From contig NZ_QRDQ01000011.1 of NCBI RefSeq assembly GCF_003385895.1, positions 62,001-126,000 on the forward strand: a stretch of DNA of 64,000 nt, given 5' to 3'. Below are positions 50,764 to 60,409 of this stretch, one piece after another (position 1 is the stretch's first letter; each line of letters opens with the position of its first letter). This stretch comes from Flavobacterium cutihirudinis. Its GTDB lineage: Bacteria; Bacteroidota; Bacteroidia; Flavobacteriales; Flavobacteriaceae. The position numbers and the translations under genes were made by a program. The notes below the pieces were generated by a model, which ran no database searches, had not been told where the DNA came from, and worked only from the letters and a program-made list of their open reading frames with translations.

Positions 50764-52632
50764 TTAATGAAAATGATCTTCTTCAATCTCAAATTCGGCA
50801 TCTTTTTCCCAGATTTCCATTTCACAGGGTTTGCAGTTGAATTTTAGTTTGTATTCCAATTCTCCCTGTTTTAAAACTAATGGTTCTTTTACTTTAACAC
50901 CAACTATATCTTTTTGGTGAATCGGACATTTTTTTAATTCGTATTTGATGCAATATTTCGTTGTCATTACACGAGATTTTCCTGGATCCCATTGTAATTC
51001 GAATGCTTTTTCGATTTCAGTTACACCATGGCGTTCGTAGAATTTACGAGCCGTTTTATTCGAAACGTTGTACATGAAATCTAACTTAGTTTCAGGATAC
51101 GGATGTGACGTTTTTACCAATTGGTGCTCCTCACGAACGTAATTTGCCAAACGAATTTCTGATAATTGTTCGTAAACCGTTCTTCTCATTTCATTAATTT
51201 TTGAAATAGGAAGGAACCAGTTTTGAGAAAACATAATGTTGATTTCGTCAGCGCTGTAAGGTGTAAAACCTGTTTTTGCCAATTGAACTTTAATGTTTTC
51301 TTCGATTGATTCGCCAGTTTTAGTCTGCTCTTTTGAATGTTCTAAAATAACTGTACTTACGTTTCCGTCTTCGTCGGTTGCGATTAATTCAAAACCGTTT
51401 TCATTTTCTGTAAGCAATAAAGTCGTTCCGATTTTACGAATTGCACTGTCTTCTCTTTCTACAATTTTGATGAAAGCGATATCGTTATTACGGTAAATGA
51501 AAGTTCCGTCTTTAATTTCTTTTAAAACGTTTGGATATACTTTTCCGTTTTCGGCTTTGTTTACGTAGATTCCGTCAGCTTCATTATTTTCATTGATGAA
51601 GCAAAGTCCATCTCCGTTGTTTAATAACTCGCCGTTTTCGATTTCGTAAGCGTTTCCAACAGTTCTGATTAATTTTCCGATATATTGACCTTTTGATTTT
51701 GGACTTTCCCAAGAACCAATCGAGCTGTGTCTTTCGTTTACGAAATAATCGGTATAACCACGATTGAAAGTTCTGCTTAAAGTAGAATCGAAAGTATACG
51801 TACATTTTCCAGAAGAAGCTTTTGTGTATTTATCGCTTCCTTCTAAATAACTGTCTAATTTTTGACGTAAATAAGATACGTTGTTTTTAACGTAAGCTAC
51901 ATCTTTTAATCTTCCTTCGATTTTGAAAGAAACAATTCCAGCTTCGATCAAATTCGGAATCTGATCTGAAACATCTAAATCTTTAATCGAAAGCAAGTGA
52001 CTGTTTCGGATTAAAGTATCTCCGTTTCCGTCAATTAAGTTATAAGGTAAACGACAGTTTTGAGCACAAGAACCACGGTTGGCGCTACGTTCTCCGTTTG
52101 CTACACTCATATAACAGTTTCCACTGAAAGAAACACATAAAGCTCCGGTTACGAAAAATTCTAATTCAACATCAGCTTCGTCGTATATTGTTTTAATTTG
52201 ATGAAGGTTTAATTCACGTGCTAAAACTACACGTTTGATTCCGGCATCTTTTAGGAATTTGATTTTATCTGCATCACGATTGTTGGCTTGTGTGCTGGCG
52301 TGAAGAACGATAGGAGGCAAGTCCATTTCCATAATCGCCATATCTTGAATGATCAAGGCATCAACACCAATGTCATATAACTCCCAGATCATAGCGCGAC
52401 AAGTTTCTAACTCGTTGTCGTACAAAATGGTATTCATAACCACAAAAACCTGTGCGTTAAATAAGTGCGCGTATTTTACAAGTTCGGCAACATCTTCAAT
52501 AGAGTTGTTTGCATTAGAACGTGCTCCAAATTGTGGTGCACCAATATATACTGCATCGGCACCACTGTTTATGGCAGCGATTCCTCCAATTAAATCTCTA
52601 GCAGGAGCTAATATTTCGATTTTCTTCTTCAT
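50764..52632 (-). CDS. U32-family peptidase-like protein
   Basis: 622 residues. The N-terminal (beta/alpha) barrel begins IEILAPARDLIGGIAAINSGADAVYIG; the U32 signature RGSCAQNCRLPYNL and GRLKDVAYV follow. C-terminal GKSRVMTTKYCIKYELKKCP block has the Cys set (also FNCKPCEMEI) of the TrhP/RlhA-like group. Family members act in tRNA or rRNA hydroxylation rather than collagen cleavage. A GACCTTTG box (52677-52684, one mismatch) precedes it. Confidence 0.9.
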   Translation of the reverse strand: MKKKIEILAPARDLIGGIAAINSGADAVYIGAPQFGARSNANNSIEDVAELVKYAHLFNAQVFVVMNTILYDNELETCRAMIWELYDIGVDALIIQDMAIMEMDLPPIVLHASTQANNRDADKIKFLKDAGIKRVVLARELNLHQIKTIYDEADVELEFFVTGALCVSFSGNCYMSVANGERSANRGSCAQNCRLPYNLIDGNGDTLIRNSHLLSIKDLDVSDQIPNLIEAGIVSFKIEGRLKDVAYVKNNVSYLRQKLDSYLEGSDKYTKASSGKCTYTFDSTLSRTFNRGYTDYFVNERHSSIGSWESPKSKGQYIGKLIRTVGNAYEIENGELLNNGDGLCFINENNEADGIYVNKAENGKVYPNVLKEIKDGTFIYRNNDIAFIKIVEREDSAIRKIGTTLLLTENENGFELIATDEDGNVSTVILEHSKEQTKTGESIEENIKVQLAKTGFTPYSADEINIMFSQNWFLPISKINEMRRTVYEQLSEIRLANYVREEHQLVKTSHPYPETKLDFMYNVSNKTARKFYERHGVTEIEKAFELQWDPGKSRVMTTKYCIKYELKKCPIHQKDIVGVKVKEPLVLKQGELEYKLKFNCKPCEMEIWEKDAEFEIEEDHFH

Positions 52633-52676
52633 TTCTAAAACTTTAGACTTTTGTGGTATTCCCGAAAAAAAGTGTG

Positions 52677-52684
52677 CAAAGGTC
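52677..52684 (-). promoter_or_regulatory. Possible -7 box (GACCTTTG) for the U32 gene
   Basis: One mismatch to TANNTTTG, on the minus strand, 44 nt before ATG 52632. The same variant occurs at clpP. Confidence 0.4.
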
Positions 52685-52789
52685 TAATAAATTATTCGAG
52701 TTTGCTAGTGATGAAGCGATTTTTTTGAATTTGTTAACTTAATATGGAATGATGATAAATGGATTTTTTATAAAAACTGTTTCAAGAGA

Positions 52790-53383
52790 TTAATCTAAAG
52801 GAAAAGTATATCCAAGAGCAAATACTCCCGTAGATTGTTTTGCAGCGGGATGAAAGTATCCAGAAATGCCGATTTCAAAATTATGATGTCTTCCCACTGC
52901 TAGTCCAACACTAAATGGGATATGCATTAAAATAGTGCTTTTATTAAAATTAACGTTTGGTGTAAAGGTTTCGAATTTACCAATCGAAGTTCCAATACCA
53001 CCTTCAATAAATGGAGCAACCCAAGGTATTGGCGCACAAATGCGAACTTTTCCTCCCATTAAAAAGGCGTTAGTAGTTACTTTATATTGAGGTTGATTTT
53101 GCACATTTTGATCTTTATCAACAGATTCAAAAATGGCGCCAGCGTAAGGTCTTATGCTAAACCATGATTTTAATCCAATAATGTATTCGCCTTGAAGATA
53201 CAGACCACCACCCATAACATCTACTTCGTCTTGAGTGCCATAATCTTCTATATAATAAGATCCGCTTGATGCAAAACCTATTGATGCTTTGATGAATTTG
53301 CCTTCAGTTTGGGCTTTTGCAAGGTTTGGAAACAAAAATAAAAGAACGATAGAAATAAAAAAACTGCGTAAAGTTAATGACAT
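52790..53383 (-). CDS. Outer-membrane beta-barrel protein
   Basis: 197 residues with a signal peptide (cleavage after SIVLLFLFPNLAKA). Alternating hydrophobic strands with aromatic girdles and a terminal FALGYTFPLD suggest a small eight-stranded barrel of the OmpA/OmpW type. No gene linkage informs its role. Confidence 0.8.
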   Translation of the reverse strand: MSLTLRSFFISIVLLFLFPNLAKAQTEGKFIKASIGFASSGSYYIEDYGTQDEVDVMGGGLYLQGEYIIGLKSWFSIRPYAGAIFESVDKDQNVQNQPQYKVTTNAFLMGGKVRICAPIPWVAPFIEGGIGTSIGKFETFTPNVNFNKSTILMHIPFSVGLAVGRHHNFEIGISGYFHPAAKQSTGVFALGYTFPLD

Positions 53384-53454
53384 AAAAAGTAAGTTTTGGT
53401 TTAGAAATTGGTTGCGACGAAAGTAAGATTTTTTTTGGTTTTTCCAAAAAGCAA

Positions 53455-53489
53455 AAAAACTACCTGATTATTTAAACCAGGTAGTTTTT
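53455..53489. terminator. Terminator between the OMP and ferritin-like genes
   Basis: A perfect 12-bp stem AAAAACTACCTG/CAGGTAGTTTTT (53455-53466, 53478-53489). Confidence 0.85.
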
Positions 53490-53514
53490 CTTAAAATAAA
53501 AAGCTTCAATGATA

Positions 53515-53970
53515 TTAATTCGCTCTCATTTTAATTTGTGATAAAGTGTTTTGAATACTGTTTAATTGTTTTGAAACAATGTAAACCTGACTGTGCTCAA
53601 GATGATTTTCTTCAAGTGCCATTTTGTATTTCTCAACTGCGGCTTCTTCACCAGTAATGCAGGCGTTGATGATTGCTTTAGTGTCACCGCCGGTGAATGA
53701 TGATTTAATATCAATCCAAGTTCTATGTAAAGCGCCTAATGGACCTCCGCCTGAAGTGTCTGTTGATTTACCAAGTTTGTTGATTTCGTCTTGTAGTTCT
53801 ACAATAAATAAAGCTCTTTCGCGTGCGTAATCAAGGAAATCGGCTTTCATAGCTAGATTTTCTACATGTTCTGCGGCGTTTGTATATCCTAGTTTTCCGT
53901 CTTCAAGAATTGAAATTAATCCGTTCAATGTTTTTACGGTTTCGTCTGTGTTTACATCTGTATGTGTCAT
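53515..53970 (-). CDS. PA2169-family four-helix-bundle protein (DUF2383)
   Basis: 151 residues, all-helical. VKTLNGLISILEDGKLGYTNAAEHV at the start and GGGPLGALHRTWIDIKSSF in the middle match the PA2169/DUF2383 ferritin-like family, which carries no proven catalytic role. Stress-associated in several bacteria. Gene appears alone. Confidence 0.88.
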   Translation of the reverse strand: MTHTDVNTDETVKTLNGLISILEDGKLGYTNAAEHVENLAMKADFLDYARERALFIVELQDEINKLGKSTDTSGGGPLGALHRTWIDIKSSFTGGDTKAIINACITGEEAAVEKYKMALEENHLEHSQVYIVSKQLNSIQNTLSQIKMRAN

Positions 53971-54096
53971 GATGAATAGTTTTTTAATTAATACATTACA
54001 AAGTTGACGATTTATAAAACGTTATGTTTTACAGGATTACAGCTGAGGTTTTACAATATTGTGGAATGGGAATTTTGAAAGTGTTGATTTGAGTTT

Positions 54097-54130
54097 CACA
54101 CACATCTAGTAGATTTAAGCAGATTTTTTT
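54097..54130. repeat. CACACATCTAGTAGATTTAAG word stretch
   Basis: Degenerate form of the CGCAGATTTAGCAGATT repeat next to the GC-rich element 54135-54247. Confidence 0.4.
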
Positions 54131-54134
54131 CTCT

Positions 54135-54247
54135 TGAAAATGAATTTTCTCGTTTACCATTTGCGTGAGGGATTGAGGCGGTATCCTTTTATGGAGCGGA
54201 GCGGAATAAAAGATATAGCCGAAAGCCCGACCCGGAGGGACACGCCC
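54135..54247 (+). repeat. GC-rich structured repeat element, long form, copy 4
   Basis: Leader TGAAAATGAATTTTCTCG, then TTTGCGTGAGGGATTG, the inner ATCCTTTTA/TAAAAGAT pair, GATATAGCC and CCCGACCCGGAGGG with terminal ACACGCCC. The leader is nearly the same as in both short forms; the ends match copy 3. Confidence 0.75.
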
Positions 54248-54263
54248 AAACTAACTTCATAAA

Positions 54264-54315
54264 AAAACAGCTTAAAGTATAAAAGTGATGAAACTTTTGA
54301 ACCTTAAGCCGTTTT
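54264..54315. terminator. Terminator-like hairpin after the aminotransferase gene
   Basis: A 23-bp imperfect stem (54264-54286 with 54293-54315, about five mismatches) with A-rich left side. Confidence 0.55.
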
Positions 54316-54334
54316 AATAAAACTTAGAATATTT

Positions 54335-55525
54335 TTATGCAGTCAAAGCTTCTTTGATTCTGCGTAATGCTTCTTTTAAAATATCGTTGCTTGTAGCGTA
54401 AGAGAAACGAATACAGTTTGGATTTCCGAAAGCGTCTCCTGTTACTGTTGCAACATTAGCTTCAGCTAAAAGATACATTGAAACGTCGTTTGCATCTTTA
54501 ATTTCGTGTCCTTTTAATGTTTTTCCGAAGAAAGAAGAAACGTCTGGGAATACATAAAATGCACCTTCTGGAACGTTGATTTTTACTCCTGGAATTTCTT
54601 TTAATAATCCAACAACTAAATCTCTACGTCCGTGGAAAGCCTGAACCATGTGGTTTAATACACTTGGATCAGCATCTACAGCTGTAATCGTAGCGCGTTG
54701 CGCTACAGAATTTGCTCCAGATGTTACTTGTCCTTGAATTTTTGTACACGCTTTTGCGATAAATTCCGGAGCTCCAATGTATCCAATTCTGTATCCTGTC
54801 ATTGCAAATGCTTTTGCAACTCCGTTTACAGTGATTGTTCTTTCTAACATTCCTGGGATTGAACCAATACTGCAGAAAGTTCCTGAGAAATTGATGTGTT
54901 CATAAATTTCGTCAGCAACTACATAAATATTTGGGTGTTTTTCTAACACTTTTGCAAGTGCTGTTAATTCTTCTCTACTGTAAACAGACCCAGATGGGTT
55001 ACATGGAGAAGAAAACCACATCATTTTTGTTTTTGGAGTGATTGCAGCTTCTAATTGCTCTGGAGTGATTTTGAAATCTGTTTCCACAGAAGTTGGAACT
55101 TCAACAGGAACTCCGCCAGAAAGTTTTACGATTTCGAAGTAAGAAACCCAGTATGGAGCTGGTAAAATTACTTCGTCACCATCGTTTAACATTACTTGTG
55201 CAATGTTGTATAAAGATTGCTTTGCTCCAGTAGAAACTACAATTTGAGATGGTTTGTACTCTAAATCATTGTCTCTTTTAAATTTTCTGCAGATTGCTTC
55301 TCTCAGTTCAAGATAACCTTCTACTGGAGAATAAGTGCTATAATTTTCGTTTACTGCTTTTATTACTGCTTCTTTAATGAAGTCTGGTGTATTGAAATCA
55401 GGCTCACCTAAACTTAAACTGATAATGTCTTTTCCTTGTGCTTTTAATTCTCTTGCCAAAGCGGCCATTGCTAATGTTTGCGAAGTTGCAAGGTTGTTGA
55501 TTCTGTCCGAAAGAATATGGTTCAT
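54335..55525 (-). CDS. Pyridoxal-phosphate aminotransferase, aspartate aminotransferase-like
   Basis: 396 residues, fold type I, subgroup I. Motifs: the PLP phosphate loop VSTGAKQSLYN, YWVSYFEIVKL, SPCNPSGSVYS, the Asp in VVADEIYEH and the PLP Lys in GVAKAFAMTGYRIGY. Most likely aspartate or broad-range aminotransferase; substrate not certain. Confidence 0.92.
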   Translation of the reverse strand: MNHILSDRINNLATSQTLAMAALARELKAQGKDIISLSLGEPDFNTPDFIKEAVIKAVNENYSTYSPVEGYLELREAICRKFKRDNDLEYKPSQIVVSTGAKQSLYNIAQVMLNDGDEVILPAPYWVSYFEIVKLSGGVPVEVPTSVETDFKITPEQLEAAITPKTKMMWFSSPCNPSGSVYSREELTALAKVLEKHPNIYVVADEIYEHINFSGTFCSIGSIPGMLERTITVNGVAKAFAMTGYRIGYIGAPEFIAKACTKIQGQVTSGANSVAQRATITAVDADPSVLNHMVQAFHGRRDLVVGLLKEIPGVKINVPEGAFYVFPDVSSFFGKTLKGHEIKDANDVSMYLLAEANVATVTGDAFGNPNCIRFSYATSNDILKEALRRIKEALTA

Positions 55526-55594
55526 TATAAAATTTTTGAATGTCCTTAATTTTCTACGCTTATTAAGGAGGGTTAATTATTAATAGATTTTTTT

Positions 55595-56692
55595 TTAAAC
55601 TGATAATTCAGGTTTCATTCCTAAGTCACGTAAATGCTTGAAGTGTGCAACTATTGCACTTCTCATTGTTTTATATTCGTAATATGGCAAGTTACATTCT
55701 TTTGCAGTTTCCTTTACGATTTTTGCAATTTTACCATAATGAATGTGACTAATATTTGGAAAAATGTGATGTTCGATTTGGTGGTTTAATCCGCCTGTAT
55801 ACCAATTTACAATTGCATTTTTTGGTGCAAAGTTAGTTGTAGTATACAATTGGTGAACGGCCCAAGTATTATCCATTTCGCCTAATTCATTTGGTTGCGG
55901 ATTAGTAGTATGATCAACCACGTGTGCTAATTGAAATACTATACTTAAGATTAAACCTGTTGTATAATGCATGACGAAAAATCCAAGAAGAACTTTCCAC
56001 CATGTAATCCCAATAACGATTGGTAAAACAATCCAGATTGATGCATAGATAATTTTTGTGATAATAAGAGTTGTCCAAAGAATTTTAGGACTTTTTGGTT
56101 CGCCGTATGATAATTTTCTTTTCAAATAATTACGCATTTGCTTAAAATCGGTTGTGATTGCCCAATTGAAAGTCAGTAATCCGTATAAGAAAACAGAATA
56201 ATAATGCTGAAAACGATGAAAGCTATGCCATTCTGCATGTTCTGTAAAACGGATAATTCTTCCTGCGTCAAGATCTTCATCATGTCCAGGAATATTGGTA
56301 TACGTATGGTGCAATACATTGTGCTGTACTTGCCAGTTATAAACATTTCCGGCCAAAACATAAATTGTTCCGCCCATTAATTTATTGATCCAGCTTTTGT
56401 TCGAGTAAGAACCGTGGTTTCCATCGTGCATTACATTCATTCCAACGCCGGCCATTCCAATTCCCATTACGATTGATAACAGTAACATTACCCAAAAAGG
56501 CATATTAAGCGTAAGGATCAAAAAATAAGGTGTTAAAAATACTGCGAAAAGAATAACGGCTTTTAAATGCAGTTTCCAGTTCCCAGTTTTCTGGATATTA
56601 TTTTCTTTGAAATAATTGTTTACCCGAGAGTTAAGTGTTCTGAAAAACTTCAGATTGTCTTGCCTTGCAAATGTAGGAGCAGTGTTATTCAT
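55595..56692 (-). CDS. Membrane fatty acid desaturase
   Basis: 365 residues with four predicted transmembrane helices. Three His boxes for a di-iron site: HDGNHGSY (near 92), HNVLHH, and the C-terminal HQIEHH. The HQIEHH box with Gln is typical of front-end acyl-lipid desaturases. It would raise membrane fluidity in a cold-living organism. Confidence 0.92.
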   Translation of the reverse strand: MNNTAPTFARQDNLKFFRTLNSRVNNYFKENNIQKTGNWKLHLKAVILFAVFLTPYFLILTLNMPFWVMLLLSIVMGIGMAGVGMNVMHDGNHGSYSNKSWINKLMGGTIYVLAGNVYNWQVQHNVLHHTYTNIPGHDEDLDAGRIIRFTEHAEWHSFHRFQHYYSVFLYGLLTFNWAITTDFKQMRNYLKRKLSYGEPKSPKILWTTLIITKIIYASIWIVLPIVIGITWWKVLLGFFVMHYTTGLILSIVFQLAHVVDHTTNPQPNELGEMDNTWAVHQLYTTTNFAPKNAIVNWYTGGLNHQIEHHIFPNISHIHYGKIAKIVKETAKECNLPYYEYKTMRSAIVAHFKHLRDLGMKPELSV

Positions 56693-56711
56693 AATTATTT
56701 TAAATAGGTTT

Positions 56712-56719
56712 CAAAGGTA
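56712..56719 (-). promoter_or_regulatory. -7 box (TACCTTTG) for the desaturase gene
   Basis: A perfect TANNTTTG on the minus strand, 19 nt before ATG 56692. Confidence 0.65.
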
Positions 56720-56775
56720 ATTATTATAAATTTTCAATTTGCAAAATTGAGTTAAATATTTCAATCGTAAAGTAG

Positions 56776-56783
56776 TACTTTTG
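56776..56783 (+). promoter_or_regulatory. -7 box (TACTTTTG) for rsmG
   Basis: A perfect TANNTTTG 16 nt before ATG 56800, divergent from the desaturase promoter. Confidence 0.65.
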
Positions 56784-56799
56784 TTAAAAATTTAGAGCA

Positions 56800-57429
56800 A
56801 TGGATGAGATATTGAAATATTTTCCTGATTTGACCGAAGTTCAAATTGAACAATTTCAAAAATTAGACTTTTTATACCACGATTGGAATGAAAAAATCAA
56901 TGTTATTTCGAGAAAAGACATTGATTCATTATATACTAAACACATTTTGCATTCTTTGGGAATTGCCAAAGTGATGAAGTTTGAACCTGGAACAACCGTT
57001 TTGGATGTTGGTACAGGCGGAGGTTTTCCGGGAATCCCGTTAGCGATTCTTTTTCCTGAAACTCGTTTTTATTTGATTGACGTGATTGCCAAGAAAATAA
57101 AAGTGGTGCAAGGTGTTGCCGATGCTTTAGAATTAAAAAATGTTAAAGCGGAACAAAAACGTGCCGAATTGGTCAAAGCAGACTTTGATTTTATTGTGAG
57201 CCGTGCAGTAACAAATATGCCTGATTTTGTTTCCTGGGTTAAAGATAAAATTAAGAAACAGCACAAACACACTTTGAAAAACGGAATTCTTTACCTAAAA
57301 GGCGGAGATTTGGCAGAGGAATTAAAAGATTTTCCAAGTGCAACTTTATATAATCTTTCGGATTATTTTGAAGATGAATTTTTTGAAACCAAAAAAGTAG
57401 TTCATCTTCCATTAAAATTTAAAGTTTAA
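56800..57429 (+). CDS. rsmG: 16S rRNA guanine-N7 methyltransferase
   Basis: 209 residues. The SAM motif VLDVGTGGGFPGIPLA is intact, with preceding HDWNEKINVISRKD and following VSRAVTNMP typical of RsmG/GidB. It methylates G527 of 16S rRNA; loss gives low-level streptomycin resistance in other bacteria. Confidence 0.95.
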   Translation: MDEILKYFPDLTEVQIEQFQKLDFLYHDWNEKINVISRKDIDSLYTKHILHSLGIAKVMKFEPGTTVLDVGTGGGFPGIPLAILFPETRFYLIDVIAKKIKVVQGVADALELKNVKAEQKRAELVKADFDFIVSRAVTNMPDFVSWVKDKIKKQHKHTLKNGILYLKGGDLAEELKDFPSATLYNLSDYFEDEFFETKKVVHLPLKFKV

Positions 57430-57433
57430 AAAG

Positions 57434-57475
57434 AAGCCCGGTTAGAATTAATAAAATTCTGCCGGGTTCTTTTTT
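57434..57475. terminator. Bidirectional terminator between rsmG and the unknown gene
   Basis: An imperfect hairpin of AAGCCCGG-AGAATT against AATTCT-CCGGGTT, followed by TTTTTT. Confidence 0.75.
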
Positions 57476-57485
57476 GAATTAAAAA

Positions 57486-58217
57486 TTAAGATGCTTTTTT
57501 TGATAAATGCAAAAACGGATTTGCTTTATGATTTAAATTATTGATGAAATTACTCAATGCTATTTCGCAGGCCGCTGGCGTGTAATGAAATTTTGAATCA
57601 AAGAAAAATTCGCGGCAAATTACGGTTTCATTGGATGAATTATAGACATCTTCGTCACTTTGATCTGCATCTTTGTAGTTGTACGCACACGGATATGAGT
57701 TTAGCAAAGCTGCAATAGTATCATTAAACCATTTATCGAAAAACTTTTTCTTTGGAGTGATGTAACGTGCTAAAAGCACTAATCCAATAAGTTCACTTTG
57801 AAGAAAGTAAGAGCCTTTTCTATATCTTACATCGACCATTCGCACATTCATAAGCGCAACCCATAAAGGTCCGTTTACCGAACCAGAATCTGAAATGTTC
57901 AAATCGGTATCAAAAATTAAGGGATCTGTTTCATGCAAATCATGTATAGAACACCAAAGTGCTTCTATGCGTTTTTGAATATCATTTGTTGTTGTTGAAT
58001 ATCCGGTAAAACGCCATGAAACCCATTCTAATAAAGCTGCTGTTAATCCCATACAGGCTTTATGTCCAATTTGCAATAGTACATTTTCTAATTCTTCATT
58101 TCCTTCTAATGGATCTAAAAATAACTCCATTTTTTTATTATTCCATTTAAAATCGATTGGATGTCCAACACTTTTCGATTTCAGAATTATTTCTGGTACG
58201 TTGTTTAAGTTTCTCAT
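57486..58217 (-). CDS. Unrecognised cytoplasmic protein
   Basis: 243 residues from ATG 58217; the longer frame to 58256 starts inside the -7 box 58254-58261 and is rejected. No signal peptide or membrane helix. Mostly helical, with Trp-rich segments (LLEWVSWRFTGY, KRIEALWCSIHDL) and a tail NPFLHLSKKAS. I recognise no family. It is flanked by a terminator and a consensus promoter, so it is a real gene. Confidence 0.75.
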   Translation of the reverse strand: MRNLNNVPEIILKSKSVGHPIDFKWNNKKMELFLDPLEGNEELENVLLQIGHKACMGLTAALLEWVSWRFTGYSTTTNDIQKRIEALWCSIHDLHETDPLIFDTDLNISDSGSVNGPLWVALMNVRMVDVRYRKGSYFLQSELIGLVLLARYITPKKKFFDKWFNDTIAALLNSYPCAYNYKDADQSDEDVYNSSNETVICREFFFDSKFHYTPAACEIALSNFINNLNHKANPFLHLSKKAS

Positions 58218-58253
58218 ATTTTGCTGATTATTTTGTATTAGAATGTTTTCAGG

Positions 58254-58261
58254 CAAATTTA
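58254..58261 (-). promoter_or_regulatory. -7 box (TAAATTTG) for the unknown gene
   Basis: A perfect TANNTTTG on the minus strand, 36 nt before ATG 58217. It overlaps the first ATG of the longer frame (58256) and so decides the start. Confidence 0.6.
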
Positions 58262-58546
58262 TTGGGAGATCATTTTTTTAGGTGGAATAAGAGGTTTAAA
58301 AAATGATAGAATAAGCTTTTTTAATTTTTTAACTAGTTGGCTTTTAGTTAAATAAGAAAATTATTACAAATTTTGCATTTGAAATATTATAGAAAATACA
58401 ATTATTGCGGAATGTTTGAATTAATTTTTATTTATTAAGTAGTTGTTTTTGAGTTGTTTATTTGGCTTAGTGGTGTTGTTTCTAGCTGTATATTCTAATC
58501 TTTACCCTCAAGAAGTATTTTTCTATAATCTCTAAGCAGTAAAAAC
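58262..58546. other. Gap with no gene
   Basis: AT-rich sequence with no long frame on either strand and none of the GC-rich or hairpin repeats. I see nothing in it. Confidence 0.7.
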
Positions 58547-58580
58547 AAAAAGCCGAATCTGTTAAAAGATTCGGCTTTTT
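58547..58580 (-). terminator. Terminator after pruA
   Basis: A perfect 14-bp stem (58547-58560 with 58567-58580), A-rich on the left, T tract on the minus strand. Confidence 0.9.
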
Positions 58581-58628
58581 TATAGGAATAGGTCACAAAA
58601 CTTGAAACCTGAAATTTGAAACAAAATA

Positions 58629-60254
58629 TTAACCTAAGAAAGGATATCTGTAATCTTCTGGAGTTACAAAAGTTTCTTTGATAGTTCTTGGAGAAGCCCA
58701 ACGCAATAAGTTCAATGCAGAACCTGCCTTATCGTTAGTTCCTGAAGCTCTTGCTCCACCAAATGGCTGCATTCCAACAACTGCTCCGGTTGGTTTGTCA
58801 TTGATGTAGAAGTTACCAGCAGCATTTTGCAATTTCGTAGTAGCTACTTCAATAGCATAACGATCTTGGCTGAAAACTGCTCCGGTCAAAGCATACTCAG
58901 AAGTAGTATCAACTAATTCTAAAGTCTCTTCCCATTTAGCATCTTCGTAAACGTAGATTGTGATAACTGGTCCAAACAACTCAGTTTCCATTGTAGTGTA
59001 TTTTGGGTTTGTAGTTACAATAACCGTTGGCTCAATAAAGTATCCAACAGATTTATCGTAGTTACCACCAACAATAATTTCAGCATCAGCATCTTTTTTA
59101 GCTTGATCAATATAACTAGCTAATTTATCAAAAGAACCTTCATGGATAACAGCAGTAATAAAGTTTCCGAAATCTTCCGGAGAACCCATTTTCATAGATT
59201 TTACATCAGCAATTAACTGTTCTTTTACAGCTGGCCATAAACTTTGTGGAATATAAGCTCTAGATGCAGCAGAACATTTTTGTCCTTGGAATTCAAAAGC
59301 TCCACGAGTAATACCTGTAACTACTTGTTTTACGTTTGCGCTCGGGTGTGCAATGATAAAATCTTTACCACCTGTTTCTCCAACGATTCTTGGATATGTT
59401 TTGTAATTGTGAATGTTTGCACCAATTTTAGCCCATATATCTTTAAATACATGAGTTGAACCTGTAAAGTGAACACCAGCAAAATCACGGCTAGCTAAAA
59501 TAGTATCTGTAATCATTAAAGCATCTCCAAAAACTACGTTGATAACTCCGTCAGGAACTCCAGCTTCTTTGAAAACATCAAGAATAATTTTTGTAGAAAA
59601 TACTTGACTATCGCTTGGTTTCCAAACTACAACGTTACCCATCATAGCAGCACTCGCAGGCAAGTTTGCAGCAATAGCAGTAAAGTTAAAAGGAGTAATA
59701 GCGTAAACAAAACCTTCAAGAGGTCTGTATTCTAAACGGTTCCAAACAGTAGAATCTGATTTTGGCTGATCGTTGTAGATTTGAGTCATAAACTCAACAT
59801 TGTAACGTAAAAAGTCAATTAATTCACAAGAAGCATCAATTTCTGCCTGGTGAATATTTTTAGATTGACCAATCATAGTTGCAGCATTAATGCGTGCTCT
59901 GTACGGACCAGCGATTAATTCAGCAGCTTTTAAGAAAATAGCAGCACGTTGTTCCCATGCCATATTTGCCCACGCTTTTCTTGATTCAAGAGCATTTGCA
60001 ATTGCTTTTTCAATATGTTGTTTTTCAGCTAAATGATATTTTCCAACAACGTGTTTGTGATCATGAGGAGCTGTAATGTTTCTTGTGTTTCCAGTTCTGA
60101 TTTCTTCACTTCCAATGTGTAAAGGAACATCAATTTGAGAGTTCCACATTGTAGTGTAAGCTGCCTGAACAGCTGCTTTTTCTGGTGAATTTGGTGCGTA
60201 ACCTTTTACAGGCTCGTTTACCGCTTTTGGTACATGAAAGAATCCTTTTAGCAT
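58629..60254 (-). CDS. pruA: 1-pyrroline-5-carboxylate dehydrogenase
   Basis: 541 residues from ATG 60254 (MLKGFFHVPKAVNEPVKGY); the longer frame adds nine residues to 60281. Aldehyde dehydrogenase fold with GETGGKDFIIA (Glu) and GQKCSAASRAYIP (catalytic Cys). It oxidises pyrroline-5-carboxylate to glutamate in proline breakdown. No putA-like proline dehydrogenase is near. Confidence 0.95.
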   Translation of the reverse strand: MLKGFFHVPKAVNEPVKGYAPNSPEKAAVQAAYTTMWNSQIDVPLHIGSEEIRTGNTRNITAPHDHKHVVGKYHLAEKQHIEKAIANALESRKAWANMAWEQRAAIFLKAAELIAGPYRARINAATMIGQSKNIHQAEIDASCELIDFLRYNVEFMTQIYNDQPKSDSTVWNRLEYRPLEGFVYAITPFNFTAIAANLPASAAMMGNVVVWKPSDSQVFSTKIILDVFKEAGVPDGVINVVFGDALMITDTILASRDFAGVHFTGSTHVFKDIWAKIGANIHNYKTYPRIVGETGGKDFIIAHPSANVKQVVTGITRGAFEFQGQKCSAASRAYIPQSLWPAVKEQLIADVKSMKMGSPEDFGNFITAVIHEGSFDKLASYIDQAKKDADAEIIVGGNYDKSVGYFIEPTVIVTTNPKYTTMETELFGPVITIYVYEDAKWEETLELVDTTSEYALTGAVFSQDRYAIEVATTKLQNAAGNFYINDKPTGAVVGMQPFGGARASGTNDKAGSALNLLRWASPRTIKETFVTPEDYRYPFLG

Positions 60255-60329
60255 GTTATTTAAAATTAGATAATTAGACAATTTATCGTGTTAGAAAATT
60301 TGATTTGTTACGAATAATCTAACGCTGCA

Positions 60330-60337
60330 CAAAAGTA
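60330..60337 (-). promoter_or_regulatory. -7 box (TACTTTTG) for pruA
   Basis: A perfect TANNTTTG on the minus strand, 75 nt before ATG 60254. Confidence 0.5.
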
Positions 60338-60409
60338 CAAAGGATAAATTAAAAAATTTACAATTTTATGATTAAGATAACGATAAAAACGATAGTTGTA
60401 AGCTATGTC

